Shown here one piece after another: positions 1 through 11,500 of a stretch of DNA of 64,000 nucleotides. This stretch comes from Corylus avellana. Its lineage: Eukaryota; Streptophyta; Magnoliopsida; Fagales; Betulaceae. Both the position numbers and the translations under genes were made by a program. The first letter of the stretch is position 1, and every line of letters starts with the position of its first letter. Below the pieces are notes generated by a model, which did not search any database, was not told the origin of the DNA, and worked only from the letters and a program-made list of their open reading frames with translations. The stretch is from NCBI RefSeq assembly GCF_901000735.1, contig NC_081547.1:19840838-19904837 (forward strand). Direction: 5' to 3'.

Positions 1-51
1 ATTGCGCCACTTCTTCCCTCTTTCCACTTGAGTGTTTTCTCACCAAACCCC

Positions 52-58
52 TATAAAA
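52..58 (+). promoter_or_regulatory. TATA box of the antisense accessory gene
   Basis: CCCTATAAAAAG lies in an AT-rich stretch about 370 bp upstream of the ATG at 426. It has the position and form of a plant TATA box. It would drive transcription opposite to gag-pol of the host Tat element. No other core element is clear, and the start site is not seen. Confidence 0.45.
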
Positions 59-425
59 AGATCCTTTATTCCTCATTTCTCCATTTTAAACATTTTAGAA
101 GCTCCTTCTTTGTAGAAACTTCCCATTTTCTTTCTCTAAGCTCTGCAACTTCTTTTCTTTTCTACGGGCTTGGTTCCATCTCTGCAACTTCTTTTCTTTT
201 CAATATTATTTTTTTAGGGTTGTGTTTTTCAGGGTTTTGGTCGATTGAATCCCTTTTGCCGAGCCTTTTGTTGGTTCAGCTAGCCTAGTGCTCAGTTATC
301 TTCGACTCCTTCTTCCTCTCATTGAGCCTATAGTTGACCATCTTCGGTGAAGCGTAACCCACCTTCTAATTCAAGGAGGTTAACCGCGTATCCCTCGGTT
401 TCTCATACCAAGCCTTCTTTATCTG

Positions 426-1199
426 ATGAGTCGAAACGATGGGGAGGAATCTGATGGTTTAGGCGAGGCATACCCAGCAGTATGGTGGTCATCTCTCACA
501 TCTGCCGATGAAGGTCAAATTAGGAGGAGTTGCTTTATTCCCTTCCTCATGGATCTTTTGTTCGACAGAGGCCAAGACGGGGCCGTGGTGCAAGAAGGCG
601 TGCATGAAGTCTGCCTGTACGAGGCAATGTTTAGAGCTGGGCTCAGATTGCCCTTCCCAAAGGTTGTTTGGGGCGTTCTGAGCCACTTGAACCTCGCTCC
701 ACACCAAATTGCACCCAACGCTTGGCAGTACTTCTTCGCATGTGTTGCTCTATGGCCGCTTGTCCTCGAAGACAAGCACCTTATGACAGCTTGGGAATTC
801 TCATGGGTTTACAAGATTTTGAAGAATCCTCAAACCGACGCCATCTACAACTTCCAAGTTTGGGAGAAGGTGAAGATGATTTACTTGAAGCCCACTTACT
901 CCAGCAATAAGAAGTGGAAGGAGAACTTTTTCTTTGCTTCGGGCAATTAGGAGTTCTTACCATCCGAGGTGGAATGTGCTTCGAGCGTACCTCAGGAAAC
1001 TAACATCCCAGACGGCGAAAGTAATACTAAAACTTCTTCACTTCGTTACTCGGTTCTTTTTGTTACTTCTAATATCTTGTGCTTTTTTCCAGCATACAAG
1101 CGTCCCAATCTATCTAATGAGGAGCTTGACCAAGTGAACCAAATTCTGGCCTCCACTCAGAACAAGAAGAACTACAGCCGTTTAGACTATGGTTATCTA
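426..1199 (+). pseudogene. Antisense accessory gene of the Tat element, N-terminal part (putative gypsy-type transposon domain)
   Basis: The ATG at 426 opens 174 codons containing VCLYEAMFRAGLRLPFP, followed by a stretch with LNLAPHQIAPNAW. This is the hallmark of the plant 'putative gypsy type transposon' domain (PF04195-like), whose function is not known. A TAG at 948-950 ends the frame early, yet recognisable coding continues (RPNLSNEELDQVNQILAST) after a probable 72-bp intron at 1021-1092 with GT and a pyrimidine-rich TTCCAG acceptor. The gene is cut at 1199 by an inserted Athila-like element and resumes at 7526. It is antisense to the gag-pol of its host element. I infer a decayed copy; the domain assignment is firm, the role is not. 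Confidence 0.7.
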
Positions 1200-1204
1200 G
1201 CCAC

Positions 1205-2617
1205 GGATAAGTGCTAAAATATACATATTTTAGCCCATTAATTTACATATGCTATTCTCTTATTCTTGTTATTTTGTGATGTTTTGTCTTGCTTTTGTGT
1301 TTTCTTGTGTTTTTAGGTGTTTGAAGGAAAATAAAGTGTTTCTGGAAAGTTCCAAGCTTAAAGGACAATTTGGGAGAAAAACTGCAAGTTTCATGAAGGA
1401 GCATAAGTGCTTAGGCTCAAGCGCACCAATGCTCAAGTGTAGAAGCAGAAGGCTCAAGCACATCAGCGCTCGAGTGTAGCATAACAAGGTTTGAGCACGG
1501 AGGTGCTCGATCGCAGAAGAGTCCAAGCTCAATCGCACAAGCGCTCGAGCGGATGAAGCCTACTATCAATCACAGCATATGCTCGATAGCACCAACTTGG
1601 GATCGAGCGCCTAGCTGTGGTAGAAGACCTTTTTCACTCCATACTTAGTTTTTAGACTCCTTTTGGATTAGGAGACTGACCTACGGTTTTATTAGGATTT
1701 CTAGGACTTCTAGGCTTCTCCCATTCCTATAAATAGACCTCTAAGCCTTCAGAAAATACGTACAATCTTGGAGAGAAGAATTAGAGGCTACTTCAAGAAG
1801 CATTTTTGGATTTTTCCTTTTCCTTTTTATTTTATTGTTAGGATGATTAGCATCCAAAGCATGTGTAGCTAAACCTTTGTTAGGGGCTAGATTGAAGCCT
1901 TGATTATGTGTTTTTAGGATTTCAATATTGGCGCCTTTGTAACAATCATATTTTGGTATATTTAAATTGATTATTTTTCTGGTTAATTGAATTCCTCATA
2001 TGAATGTGCCTAACCATCATATGCATGTGTTTGGATGTGTTATTTAAGTCAATTTGGATGACCTAGTTTTGGGCTTAATAAAGTGATAAAATAATCTCAT
2101 CACGGGTTCTTCGGGTAATCACCATAGAGAAACGGGAATAGATACTATGCCCTAGGCTTCATTTATTTGTCGATTTCCATAGATTTAAGCTTTCTTAAAC
2201 AACAACTTAGTAGATATCATGCTAAAACCTTTGAGAAAGAAAAGAATTAGAGTAGATACCATGCCTAATTCGTTGCTTAGGGAGATCAATAGCTTAAGGA
2301 GTAGATACCATGCCCTTAAGTTGGCAAGCATTAAATATACCAGTATGATTAGAACATTAGCATATTGTTATCTTAATTAGTCTGATTAGTAGTGGATGTC
2401 GAAACCCTAACCCTTTCGTTATTCTTATTTTCTTTTTAATCTTTCAATTCATGACAATTCAAAGATATTTAATTTGAAAAATTAATTCTAAGCAAAATCA
2501 CCAATCCTCATGGGAATGATCTCATATTTGCCTAGTATATTATCGTTTTGATCTTGTGCACTTGCAGCAAAATGTACCGAATATTGTCTATTAATTTAGG
2601 TGGTATTTGGCACAACA
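1205..2617 (+). repeat. 5' LTR of element A
   Basis: This 1413-bp repeat matches 6157-7520. It starts GGATAAGTGCTAAAAT and ends TTTGGCACAACA. A TATA box (CTATAAATAG) lies at about 1727-1736. Upstream of it, at 1414-1612, is a cluster of CpG-rich motifs such as GTGCTCGATCGCA and GATCGAGCGC. The region 2150-2330 repeats a phrase of the type GTAGATACCATGCC four times. Confidence 0.88.
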
Positions 2618-2623
2618 TGTTTT

Positions 2624-2641
2624 TGGTGCCATTGCCGGGGA
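2624..2641 (+). other. Primer-binding site of element A (tRNA-Asp type, two mismatches)
   Basis: TGGTGCCATTGCCGGGGA begins 7 bp after the 5' LTR. It differs at two positions from TGGCGCCGTTGCCGGGGA, the complement of the 3' end of plant tRNA-Asp that Athila-type elements use to prime reverse transcription. Confidence 0.8.
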
Positions 2642-3060
2642 TTGTGTAAATTTTGTTTAGATTTTTTTTTTCCTTTAGTTAATTTTGTTTAAATATTTAA
2701 TTTATTTCTTGTTTCTGGTTTCTAAAATTTACATTCCATTCTGCAGTGGTGCGATCGAGTGCACCTCTAGTGCGATCGAGCGCACTGTTGCAAGGCAATC
2801 GAATGCAAACCAACAGCACCAAAGCTGCCATACACGAGTACAATCAAGCGCACCCCACATTGTGTTTGAGCATACCTGCGCTTGTATGCCCCTACGCATG
2901 CGAGTGAACCCACACACACGCACACACATCTGCACAAGTGCGATCGAACGCACTCGTCCGGACTCCAACACCTTGGGCCAACTGTAATTAGTTCTTTTTA
3001 TTTTTGTTTTTATTTTCTTTTTGTTATTTAATTTAATTTTATTCATGTGGAGAGACAAGG
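2642..3060 (+). other. Leader of element A with a motif array
   Basis: There is no credible gene here. At 2751-2955 the sequence GCGATCGAGCGCA and close variants recur several times, often spaced by 15-30 bp. The same motif fills the U3 part of the LTR. The open frame across it (repeating Ala-Ile-Glu-Arg-Thr) is a by-product of the array. Confidence 0.6.
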
Positions 3061-3671
3061 CAACTTAGAAGGGAACTTAGAAGGGAGATTCTTACCCTTC
3101 AACAAAAAGACGAAGGCCTTTTCGTCGAATCATGGGAGCACTTTAATGAGCTACTTCTAAAATGCCCACATCACAATGTATCTCAAGAAGATTTGGTACT
3201 GGCATTCTATGAAGGTTTAAATGATGTCAACAATGGTTGTGTAGATTTAGCTTGTGGTGGCATGTTGATGGAGAAAACCAGTGAGGAAGCTGAGAACTCT
3301 TTGAGACCTTAAGTGAGAACTCCCAACAATTCTCATCTAGAGGGAGACAAGGACTCAAAGGAAAGGGCATACATGAAGAGAACACAAATGGTGGAGTTCA
3401 GATTCAAATGGCTACCATGGAGAGAAAGTTGGATATCCTAGTAGAAGCCATGACTAGTCACAACATTTCCCCTGTTCAGCAAATTGCACAAGTCGAGGTA
3501 TGTTCCGTATGTTCTCATCTTGACCACACCACTGAGACTTGTCAAATGTTTTCAATTGTAGATCAGGAGCCGGAAAAGAATGACCTTGAAGATGCCAAGA
3601 TCCACGGACTACGTAGGAGCAGACAAATGCTCAGACTAGCCAGACCATTTAGAGATTGGAGGAACATGTAA
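3061..3671 (+). pseudogene. Shortened Athila-type gag remnant of element A
   Basis: From 3066 a frame reads LRREILTLQQKDEG, then WEHFNELLLKCPHH and FYEGLND, which are the conserved landmarks of Athila-group Gag. A stop at about 3310 interrupts it. Further on, CSVCSHLDHTTETC (about 3509-3550) is a CX2CX4HX4C zinc knuckle for nucleic-acid binding. The N-terminal half of Gag is missing, since the leader leads straight into the middle of the protein. Gag packages the element RNA in virus-like particles. Confidence 0.7.
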
Positions 3672-3699
3672 GGAGATTGGCCAAGGTAAGTGAAAAGGA

Positions 3700-4770
3700 G
3701 AAGGTGAATTCACCACCCTTCCCACAGAGGTTAGTAAAACCAAAGAAAGAAAAGCAACTTTTGGATATTTTTGAAACTTTGAGAAAAGTTGAAATAAACA
3801 TTCCTTTATTAGATGCAATTTAGCAAATTCCTACTTATGCTAAATTTTTAAAGGACTATTGTACTCATAAAAGAAAGTTTCAGGATCATGAAAAAGTGCT
3901 TTTAATAGAAGAGGTAAGTGCAATGTTGTTGACAAAGTTGCCACCCAAGCTGAAAGATGAAGGTAGTTTCACTATTCCTTGCAGAATAGTTGATCCACTT
4001 TTTGAATGTGCATTATTGGATTTAGGATTGGGTATCAATCTGCTACCACACACTTTGTATGTGACATTTGGTTTGGGGGAGCTATAACCAACCTCAATCA
4101 CCTTACAATTGGCAAACAAAAGCATATGAAGACTGAGAGGTATCTTGGAGGATGCCCTGGTTAATGTAGATCGATTTATCTTACCTGCTAATTTCATTGT
4201 GCTAGATATGGAAGAACCCCCTATGCTTTTGCCCTTGCCTATTATCTTGGGAAGACCCTTTATGAGAACTGAAGAAGCTAAAATTTGTGTTAAAAAGGGT
4301 ACTGTAAGTATGAAGGTGAATGGGGAGAAAATAGAGTTCAAAATTTTTGATGCATTGAAATTACCCCAAGATAATCTGGATTATTTTAGTGTCTATCTAA
4401 TTCAAGATGATGTTGAGAAATTTTTCCAGATCCATCATATTGATCAATTGGAGGCCACCCTCACTCATAGTTTCACAAGGCAACACATTGAACTAGACTA
4501 TGAGGATGTTACTGAGGACATCGTTGAAATCGTGCACTTCCTTACAGCTTCTCCAACATCAACTCTTATTCCCAAAGTACCAAAGGGCCAAGAGAGTAAT
4601 CGGTTAGAGCTTTTAGATGAGCAAAAAGAGACCATCGAGGTAGAAAAACCTCTTGAGTATTCTTCTCATGTTATTCTAGTTCTTGATTCCCTTCTGGATG
4701 AGAAACTATTGAGAATACTCAAAGTGATCTACCTTGATCTGTGGACATTCGAAATCACCCTACGGTAGGA
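3700..4770 (+). pseudogene. Aspartic protease (retropepsin) region of element A
   Basis: One frame carries EINIPLLDAI and YAKFLKD, then ALLDLGLGINLLP, the Athila form of the retropepsin active-site loop (Asp-Leu-Gly), then FIVLDME and IILGRPFMRT. In-frame stops occur near 3823 (TAG), at 4085 (TAA) and at 4127 (TGA). The protease normally cleaves Gag-Pol. After the protease the frame goes to a short tail ending near 4768, with no RT downstream. The tail wording FWCKRRKDW-like (about 4776-4815 in another frame) recurs in element B at 12990-13040. Confidence 0.72.
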
Positions 4771-6156
4771 GAAATTCACTCTCTTTGGTGCAAGAGAAGA
4801 AAAGACTGGAGCCTCAAATTTAAACCAAGAGAAGTCAAAGTAGTCTGGCTGAAGATGTTAAACTTAGCGCTGGTGCGAGGTAACCTCATATCATATCCTT
4901 TAAATTTTTCTGTTTGTTTTTCTTTTCATTTTTGTAGTTTATTTTTAATTCTTTTTGTTTTCCTTTATTATTTTAGTAGTTGTTTTTCAGGGAAAAGTGT
5001 GATTGCATTCAAGTTTGGGGGTATGCTATGAGCCATACCTGTGTCCAACCAGTTTTCCTATCTCCCTGGTAAGATCTTTCCATGTTATCTACACATTGAG
5101 GGCAATGTGTAATTTAAGTTCGGGGGTATGAGAGACACTTACACAGACTTTGTCCCTTTGTCCCTTTGTCCCTAATTTTTTTGAAAAATGCATGTTCATG
5201 TTTGTCTTAAGATTTTGGTTGATCTGAAAAATTGTGATTTGATTTTCGTGGGTGAGTTTAAAATTTTGAACACATGATCTGATTATAGAGTTTCTAAGCT
5301 TAGTTACTTAGATGATCTGTATGTTTCCAATGTCTTGAGTAAACCTGGGTGACTTGTTGGATGAATACTTTGGCATATTAAAGAAGGAAAAGAAAAGAAA
5401 AGAAAAAAATTGATCAATAAGAGATTTTCACTAAGTAACTGGACCTCTTGCCTCATTAAGCAATGAGTGTTCACATCAAAATGTGAGAATTTTGATTTGG
5501 TTAAGTGTCATGGCTAGTTTAGTTTTGTAGCCTTTTTGACTCGAGTTAGTAAGCCCTGAGGAGTGTTTTTACACCTAATGCCCTAAAACCATCTGGGTTG
5601 GGAGTCATTGGCTTAAAGCTCGTTAAATGGGTCAATTAGAAAGCTTAAGGGAACTAAGCATTGCAAAGCTTGACCAAAAGGAAAGAAAAGAAAGTTATGC
5701 CTTGGTTATTTATTCCAATGGGAATCCTAATGAACTTTGAGGCATTGAGTCATTGCACATTGGAAATAATTGGAAGCTTCATAATTATGCGTTAGTTCAT
5801 TTTACACTAAATTGAACTTGTGATGTCCAAGCTTGTCTTTTGTAAGTGATTAGACTTTGGAATTCCAATTCATTTTGAAGATTAAGTTTATCTTTTTGAG
5901 CTTGCTAATAAATGAAAATCATGGGTCTGAGTGCTACTTTAATCTTTTGGATAACATTAACTTTGCATAATGTTTGTGGGTAACATTTATGCTAAACCCT
6001 CACAAGACTTCACTCGTCCTACTAGGGATGCCTAGGGGTTTAAAAGGCACATTGCATATGCTAAATGCAATTTTGTTTCCTACGACAGTGGGAGTAAAGT
6101 CATTTTTATTTTATGTTCTTTTTGTTTTTAGTTTCGTATTACTTAGAGACTAGCAA
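4771..6156 (+). other. 3' untranslated region of element A
   Basis: There is no gene here. The phrase AGTCTGGCTGAAGA, followed by TTAGCGCT, matches the segment just after integrase in the Athila-like element at 60255-60280. This shows that the whole RT-RNase H-IN block was skipped. Two polypurine runs (AAGTTTGGGGGTATG at about 5011-5025, AGTTCGGGGGTATG at about 5117-5130) precede a long AT-rich stretch. It ends at the damaged junction with the 3' LTR. Confidence 0.65.
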
Positions 6157-7520
6157 GCTAAAATATATATATTTTAGCCCCTTAATTTACATATGTTAAT
6201 CTCTTAGTCTTTTTATTTTGTAATGTTTTGTCTTGTTTTCGTGTTTTCTTATGTTTTTAGGTGTTTGAAGGAAAAGAAAGACTTTCTGGAAAGCTCCAAG
6301 CTTAAAGAACAGTTTCGGAAAAAAGCTGCAAGTTTCATGATCAAGCATAAGTGCATAGGCTCGAGCGCACCAGCGCACGAACACAAAAGCAGAAGGCTCC
6401 AGTGCATCCATGCTCAAGCGCAGAATAACAAGGTTCGAGCACAGAGGCACTCGATTGCACAAGAGTCCAAGCTCGATCGCATAAGCGCTCAAGCAAATGA
6501 AGCCTACGATCAATCGCAGCCATGCGCTCAATCACACCAACTTGGGATCGAACGCACTCCAACACCCAGATGCGGTAGAAGACCTTTTTCACTCCATATT
6601 GGGTTTTCAGCCTCCTTTTTGGATTAGGAGACTGACTTATGGTTTTATTAGGATTTCTAAGACATCTAGGCTTCTCCCATTCCTATATATAGACCTCTAA
6701 GCCTCCAAAAAATATATACAATCTTGAAGAGAAGAATTGGAGGATACTTCAAGAAGCAGTTTTGGGTTTTTCCTTTTCCTCTTTATTTTATTGTTAGGAT
6801 GATTAGCATCCAAAGCATGTGTAGCTAAACCATTTGTTAGGGGCTAGAATAAAGCCCTAATCATGTCTTTTTAGGATTTCAATATTGGCGCCTTTGTGAC
6901 AATAATATTTTGGTATATTTAAATTGATTATTTTTTGGTTAATTGAATTCCTCATATGAATGTGCCTGATCATCATATGCATGTGTTTGGATGTGTTATT
7001 TAAGTTAATTTGGATGACCGAGTCCTGGGGTAATCAACATGGAGAATGAAGAGTAGATATCATGCCCTAGGCTTCATGTGTTTGTCGATTTCTATAGATT
7101 TATGCTTTCTTAAGGAACAATTTTGTAGATACCATGCTAAAACCTCTGAGAAAGTAGATACCATGCCTAATTCGTTGCTTAGGGAGATCAATAGCTTAAG
7201 GAGCAGATACCATGCCCTTAGGTTGGCAAGCATTAAATATACCAATATGATTGAAACATTGGCTTATTGTTATCTTAATTAGTCTGATTAGTGGTGGATG
7301 TCAAACCACTAACCCTTTCGTTATTCTTATTTTCTTTTTAATCTTTCAATTCGTGACAATTCAAAGATATTTAATTTGGAAAATCAATTCTAAGCAAAAT
7401 CACCAATCTTTGTGGGAATGATATCATATTTGCCTACTATACTATCGTTTTGATCTTATGCATTTGCGAGTAAAATGTACCAAATGTTGTCTATTAATTT
7501 AAGTGGTATTTGGCACAACA
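6157..7520 (+). repeat. 3' LTR of element A, 5'-truncated by a few bases
   Basis: This copy aligns with 1205-2617 over its whole length, from GCTAAAATATATAT to TTTGGCACAACA, and is followed by the TSD GCCAC. The first LTR bases and the preceding polypurine tract are missing. The motif array is at 6358-6556, and a TATA-like CCTATATATAG lies near 6683. Many differences from the 5' LTR, including a deletion near 7025, argue for an old insertion. Confidence 0.85.
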
Positions 7521-7525
7521 GCCAC

Positions 7526-9624
7526 CATGGCCAATATGGAGAAGTATCCGGGGTACCCCCCAGTTGGCAGGTCGGGCAATGCTGCTCAACAGAGGAGAAG
7601 GCCAGTTACCAAGGCTTTGGGAAAGTCAGTTGCCGAGGCTTCAGAGAAGACTGGCAAGGGCGAGGCCTAGGCTTCTGATAAAGGCAAGGACAAGGCTGGC
7701 GAGCCTTTGAAAAAGTCTGCTGCCGAGAAAGCCAAGAGGAATGTAGAAAACGCCTTCACAAGGATTCATGTGGCAGCCAAGGTTCCAACTTTAGCTGCGA
7801 CCCCACTAAGGCTAATGGACGAACTGGAGGAGTCACCTCTAAAGAGGAAGAAAATACAACCATTGGATCCTCGGGATGCTTTCACACGGGTAATGAGTGC
7901 ATCAATGGAGGAGTTCGAGATGCCTCAGACCAACACCATTCTTGACATTATGAACCTTCTAGGAATTCCGGTGACCGAGGCTCATTCGATTGCCGCCCTC
8001 TCGATCAACGTTGTTCCAGCCAATCCAATGATACCTTCCGGTTCTTATTTGTCAATGAGGATCTAGACGTGGAGCATATTCTATAGCAGGTGTCCACTCA
8101 AAGGTCAAGGAGCCCACAAAAAAGCGAGGGCCAACCGATCAATGTAGAGAAAGATGCAAAAATGGATCCAACTCCTGAGGACAAGACTTTTCAGTCTCAG
8201 ATTGTCTCAGGGGCAGAGGCTGAACTAATTCTGACAACTACTTTAGCTGAGGAGACAGAAGTTGAGCCAGAAGCTTCGCACCCGACCGAGCTAGAAGCTT
8301 TGAATCGAGTCGAGGCTAAAAACGCCAAAGCTGAACTGTTGAGGATGCTAAGGCTGAGAATGCCGAGGCTTCACATGCTGAAGCTGAACATGTCAATGCT
8401 TCAATTCCAGCTGAAGCTTCCACGAAGCAGGCGAGAGCCCAGAGCACCAAGGTTCCTGCTTCTACAACTAGTCTCCGAACAAGTCCGAACCCGGTGAGCT
8501 CTTCGGCTGTCAGTGCTCCTCCAAGCTCAGGAATGCCTTATCCTTTGAACCAACTGGGTATTGGGCTCATTGGCCATCCTCTCAAGGCCATTATGGACAT
8601 CATTCTTGTGGGCTACTCCAAGGGTCTTGGGAGAACTTCTGATGCGAAGGTGGCAGAACTCCTGCTGCTTTATCAGCTGGCGGTAAGTCCTTGCTCCTAT
8701 TCTTTACACATTTTTCTATTTTCGTCATGTTAACTTGAATTCTTTTTCCAATGTGTTAAATTAGTGTGCGTCTTTGCTGACTTCCAAGACTTCATCTAGA
8801 ATGCAAACTTTGAAACCGAGGAGATGCAGAAGAAGCTACAAGAATCGAAAAAGGAAAATGCCTGGCTCAGAGGGATCTTGGCAGAGCAATACAAGGGATG
8901 CTTTTCTTGGGCTAGAAGTAATCTTTGCTGGTGGCTCAGGCTTCTGACGTCAACTCTCAGCTGCAGGGTCTTGAGGCTCAGAACAATGATTTGACTGCTC
9001 GGGTGTAGGAGTTGGAGGCCGAGTTAGCGGCCATTAAGGATAAGTTTGAGGCTTTGGAGATCGCCTTCTCAGTGGCCCAAGAAGAGATGAATCAAATGGA
9101 AGAGGCCTTGACAGAATCTGAGCTTCAACTAAAAGCAACCAAGGAGAAAGAGGCTTCTCTGTCCAAGGAGCTCTCGAAGACAAAGGAGGAAGCCTCGTCT
9201 CGGCTGCTTAAATGCATGATGGCTTAAGAGAAACTAGCTGCATTGTTCGAGGAGCTGAAGATAGTGAAAGAGGAGGCTGAAAGCTGCCCAATTAAAGGAA
9301 TACAAGCTTCAGAAAAGGTTCAAGCACCTTAAGAGCCAATTCAGGCATTACAAGACAAAGGCTCGGAGTTACTTCAAGCAGCTCTCCATTGCAGCATGGA
9401 CCTAAGATCGTGCATGGGCCCAAAGGTTCATTTAGGGGTTCGAAACTTACCGAGAGCTGGTCAAGAATCCTACAGATTTGATTGATATTGAGACTATTTC
9501 TGCAACTAGCTTCCCTACCTCTGCCAAAGCCATAGAGGAGGTCACCCGTTCGGGGCAAAAGGAGATGCTGGATGCACGAGGCATCACATTGTTCGGTGTT
9601 GACCGCAAAGATTTTGAAGATTAA
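7526..9624 (+). pseudogene. Antisense accessory gene of the Tat element, central and C-terminal part (Ala/Glu/Lys-rich, coiled coil)
   Basis: This continues the gene broken at 1199. It begins with a Lys/Ala-rich stretch (KKSAAEKAKRNVENAF), then EESPLKRKKIQPLDPRDAF, then a frameshifted Glu/Ala repeat (AEAEHVNAS-type, about 8330-8420). A probable intron occupies 8683-8764 (GTAAGT to TTAG). After it comes a coiled coil, best seen at 9012-9227 (LEAELAAIKDKFEALE, ELSKTKEEASS). The end reads YRELVKNPTDLIDIE, then AIEEVTRSGQKEMLDARG and VDRKDFED with a TAA stop at 9622-9624. Several stops and frameshifts show decay. A coiled-coil C-terminus is usual for this family; its function is unknown. Confidence 0.68.
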
Positions 9625-10149
9625 GAACAGTCGGTCTCATCGATAAAAAATGTAAACTCAGGAAGCACTGAAACTACCTAGACTGGCCCTTTCGAGGCTA
9701 AAGACTTGTAAAAATATTTTTGAATATTTTTAATGAGAAAAAGGTCATTTGTTCAACTTTGTGGTCTCACAAGTTTTCTTTTTCTTTTTGCAATCTTAAA
9801 AATAAACTTAAAAGCTTAACTTTTGTGAATGCTTGGCTGAATGCTAGTTTGGCCGAATGCTTGGCTTCTGGAAAGCACCTTTACAGTTGTATTTCTCTGA
9901 GCTAGTTTAGCCTTCGAATGAGCCTGCTTCCGAGGCTTTTCATTATTAAAATGGGCTAAGTTCAAAAAGCGCATTTACGGCTATTTTTCTTGAACAAAGC
10001 CTTCGAACGATCCTTCTTCAAAGACTTTATGTTCTTAATGGGTTAAGTTCAGAAAGCACCTTTACGGCTATATTTCACAAACATTATCCTCAGGAAATGA
10101 CCTTTACAGCTATATTTCACCAAGGTGTTTTAGCCTTAGAATTAACCTG
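9625..10149. repeat. Degenerate tandem repeats between the converging genes (left part)
   Basis: This is the 3' flank of the antisense gene, with a possible poly(A) region (TTTTTAATGAGAAAAAGG near 9727-9744). A unit of the form AAAGCACCTTTACGGCTATATTTC recurs at about 9875, 9966, 10051 and 10099, each followed by a phrase resembling CCGAGGCTTTT or CCTTCGAA. The spacing is 45-90 bp. Repeats of this kind in the 3' untranslated region are known for Tat/Ogre elements. Confidence 0.6.
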
Positions 10150-10154
10150 CATCT

Positions 10155-11500
10155 TGTTGTGTCAAATACCACCTAAATTAATAGATAATATTTAGTACGT
10201 TTTAACTCCCAAGTGCACAAGATCAAAACAATAGTATAGTGCAGCAAGTACGAGATCGATCCCACAGAAATTGTTGATTTTATTTAAAATTAATTAAAAA
10301 TATCAACTTGTCACTGAATTGATATTGTGAAAAAGAAATAAAAAGGTAAAGACGGAGCTTTGATATCTACCACTAATCATACTTAGATAATATAACAATA
10401 TGCCAATGCTTTGATTATGTTATGTATATTTACTGTTTGTCAACCTACAGGTATGGGTGTCTACTCCTTAAGCTATTGATTTTCCTCAACATCAAATTAG
10501 ACATAGGTGTCTACTCTAATTCTTTTATTTCTTAAAGGATTTAGCATGGGTGTCTACTAAGTTGTTCTTTAAGAGAGCATAAATCTATGGAAATCGACAA
10601 ACACATGAGGCCTAGGACATGGGTGTCAACTCCCCGTTCCCCATGTTGATCAACCCAAGAACCTAATGTGCATTTCTTTTGTTACTCTTATTAAACCTAG
10701 GACTCGGTCATCCAAATTGATTAATTAACTAGTCCATACCACATGCATATAATGGCCAATCACATACATATGAGGAATTCATGAAAGTAGGAATTAATCA
10801 AGTTAAATATCACAACATGATCATCACAAAGACGCCAATATTGAAAAATTAAATAAGCATAATTAGGGCTTCAATCTAGCCCTCCTAAAGAGTTAGTTAC
10901 ACAAAATTAAAATAAAACCAAAAAGAAAAGGGAAAGAAAGAACTGAAAATTGCTCCTAGAAGTAGCCTCCAAATTCCTCTCCCCAAAGTTGTGCCTCTTC
11001 CAAGGATGCTTATTCTCAATGTTCAGAGGTCTATTTATAGGCCTTAGAAGTCCTTGTTACCCTAGTAAACCTAGAAAATTTGTAGGGTTTTAGTCCTATT
11101 ACAAGTAGGACTTGGAAAACCCTAATATGAAAGGAGAGTGAGTCTAGCCACAACAGATGTGTCACTAGCGCACGAGTCCGCTCGATCACAGGTCTTGTGC
11201 GCTCGATCATAGGTCTGCGATTGATCTTATGTGTGAGATGCTCCATCGCACATGACTGCTTTGCTGCGTGTCCTCTCTGGTAGTGCATCTTCCCTGCGAT
11301 CGATCGTACTGTCAGGAACTCCAATTTTTCCCAATTTCTTTCTTTGAGCCCAAATCTTCCAGATTTACTTTCTTTTCTTCCAAAAGCCTACAAAAGCATG
11401 TAAAACATATAAAAGAACTAAAATAGCTCAAATTAACAATATTAAGGAATTAACACACATAAATTTAAGGGCTAAAATATGAATATTTTGGCACTTAACA
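10155..11500 (-). repeat. 3' LTR of element B (left end)
   Basis: This 1346-bp repeat is a partner of 14564-15910. On the minus strand a TATA box (CTATAAATAG) lies at about 11030-11039, and the CpG-rich motif array at 11160-11310 sits directly upstream of it. The polypurine tract GTAAGTTTGGGGGTG (11501-11515) abuts the LTR start. Confidence 0.88.

Larger units (their letters stand above)
1205..7520 (+). mobile_element. Pol-less Athila-like LTR retrotransposon A, nested in the antisense gene
   Basis: Two direct LTRs (1205-2617 and 6157-7520) flank about 3.5 kb of internal sequence. The 5-bp TSD GCCAC is present at 1200-1204 and 7521-7525. The LTR ends with GGCACAACA; its first base is G where T is expected. 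Inside are the primer-binding site, a shortened gag with a zinc knuckle, and an aspartic protease region. RT, RNase H and integrase are absent: the reading passes from the protease tail directly to a short conserved tail and the 3' untranslated region. It is therefore non-autonomous. The junction before the 3' LTR has lost the polypurine tract and about the first 8 LTR bases when compared with element B. Confidence 0.88.

Noticed and set aside
28..288. 86-codon open frame at the window start
   Set aside because: It lies across the TATA box and 5' leader of the antisense gene and is a by-product of T-rich sequence.
1414..1612. CRISPR-like array of short repeats
   Set aside because: The words are degenerate, irregularly spaced and inside a plant LTR. 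CRISPR does not occur in plant nuclear genomes.
2685..2987. Open frame with repeated Ala-Ile-Glu-Arg-Thr
   Set aside because: It is the translation of the GCGATCGAGCGCA motif array in the leader. The same happens in the reverse frame and in 53055-53315, so it is not a protein.
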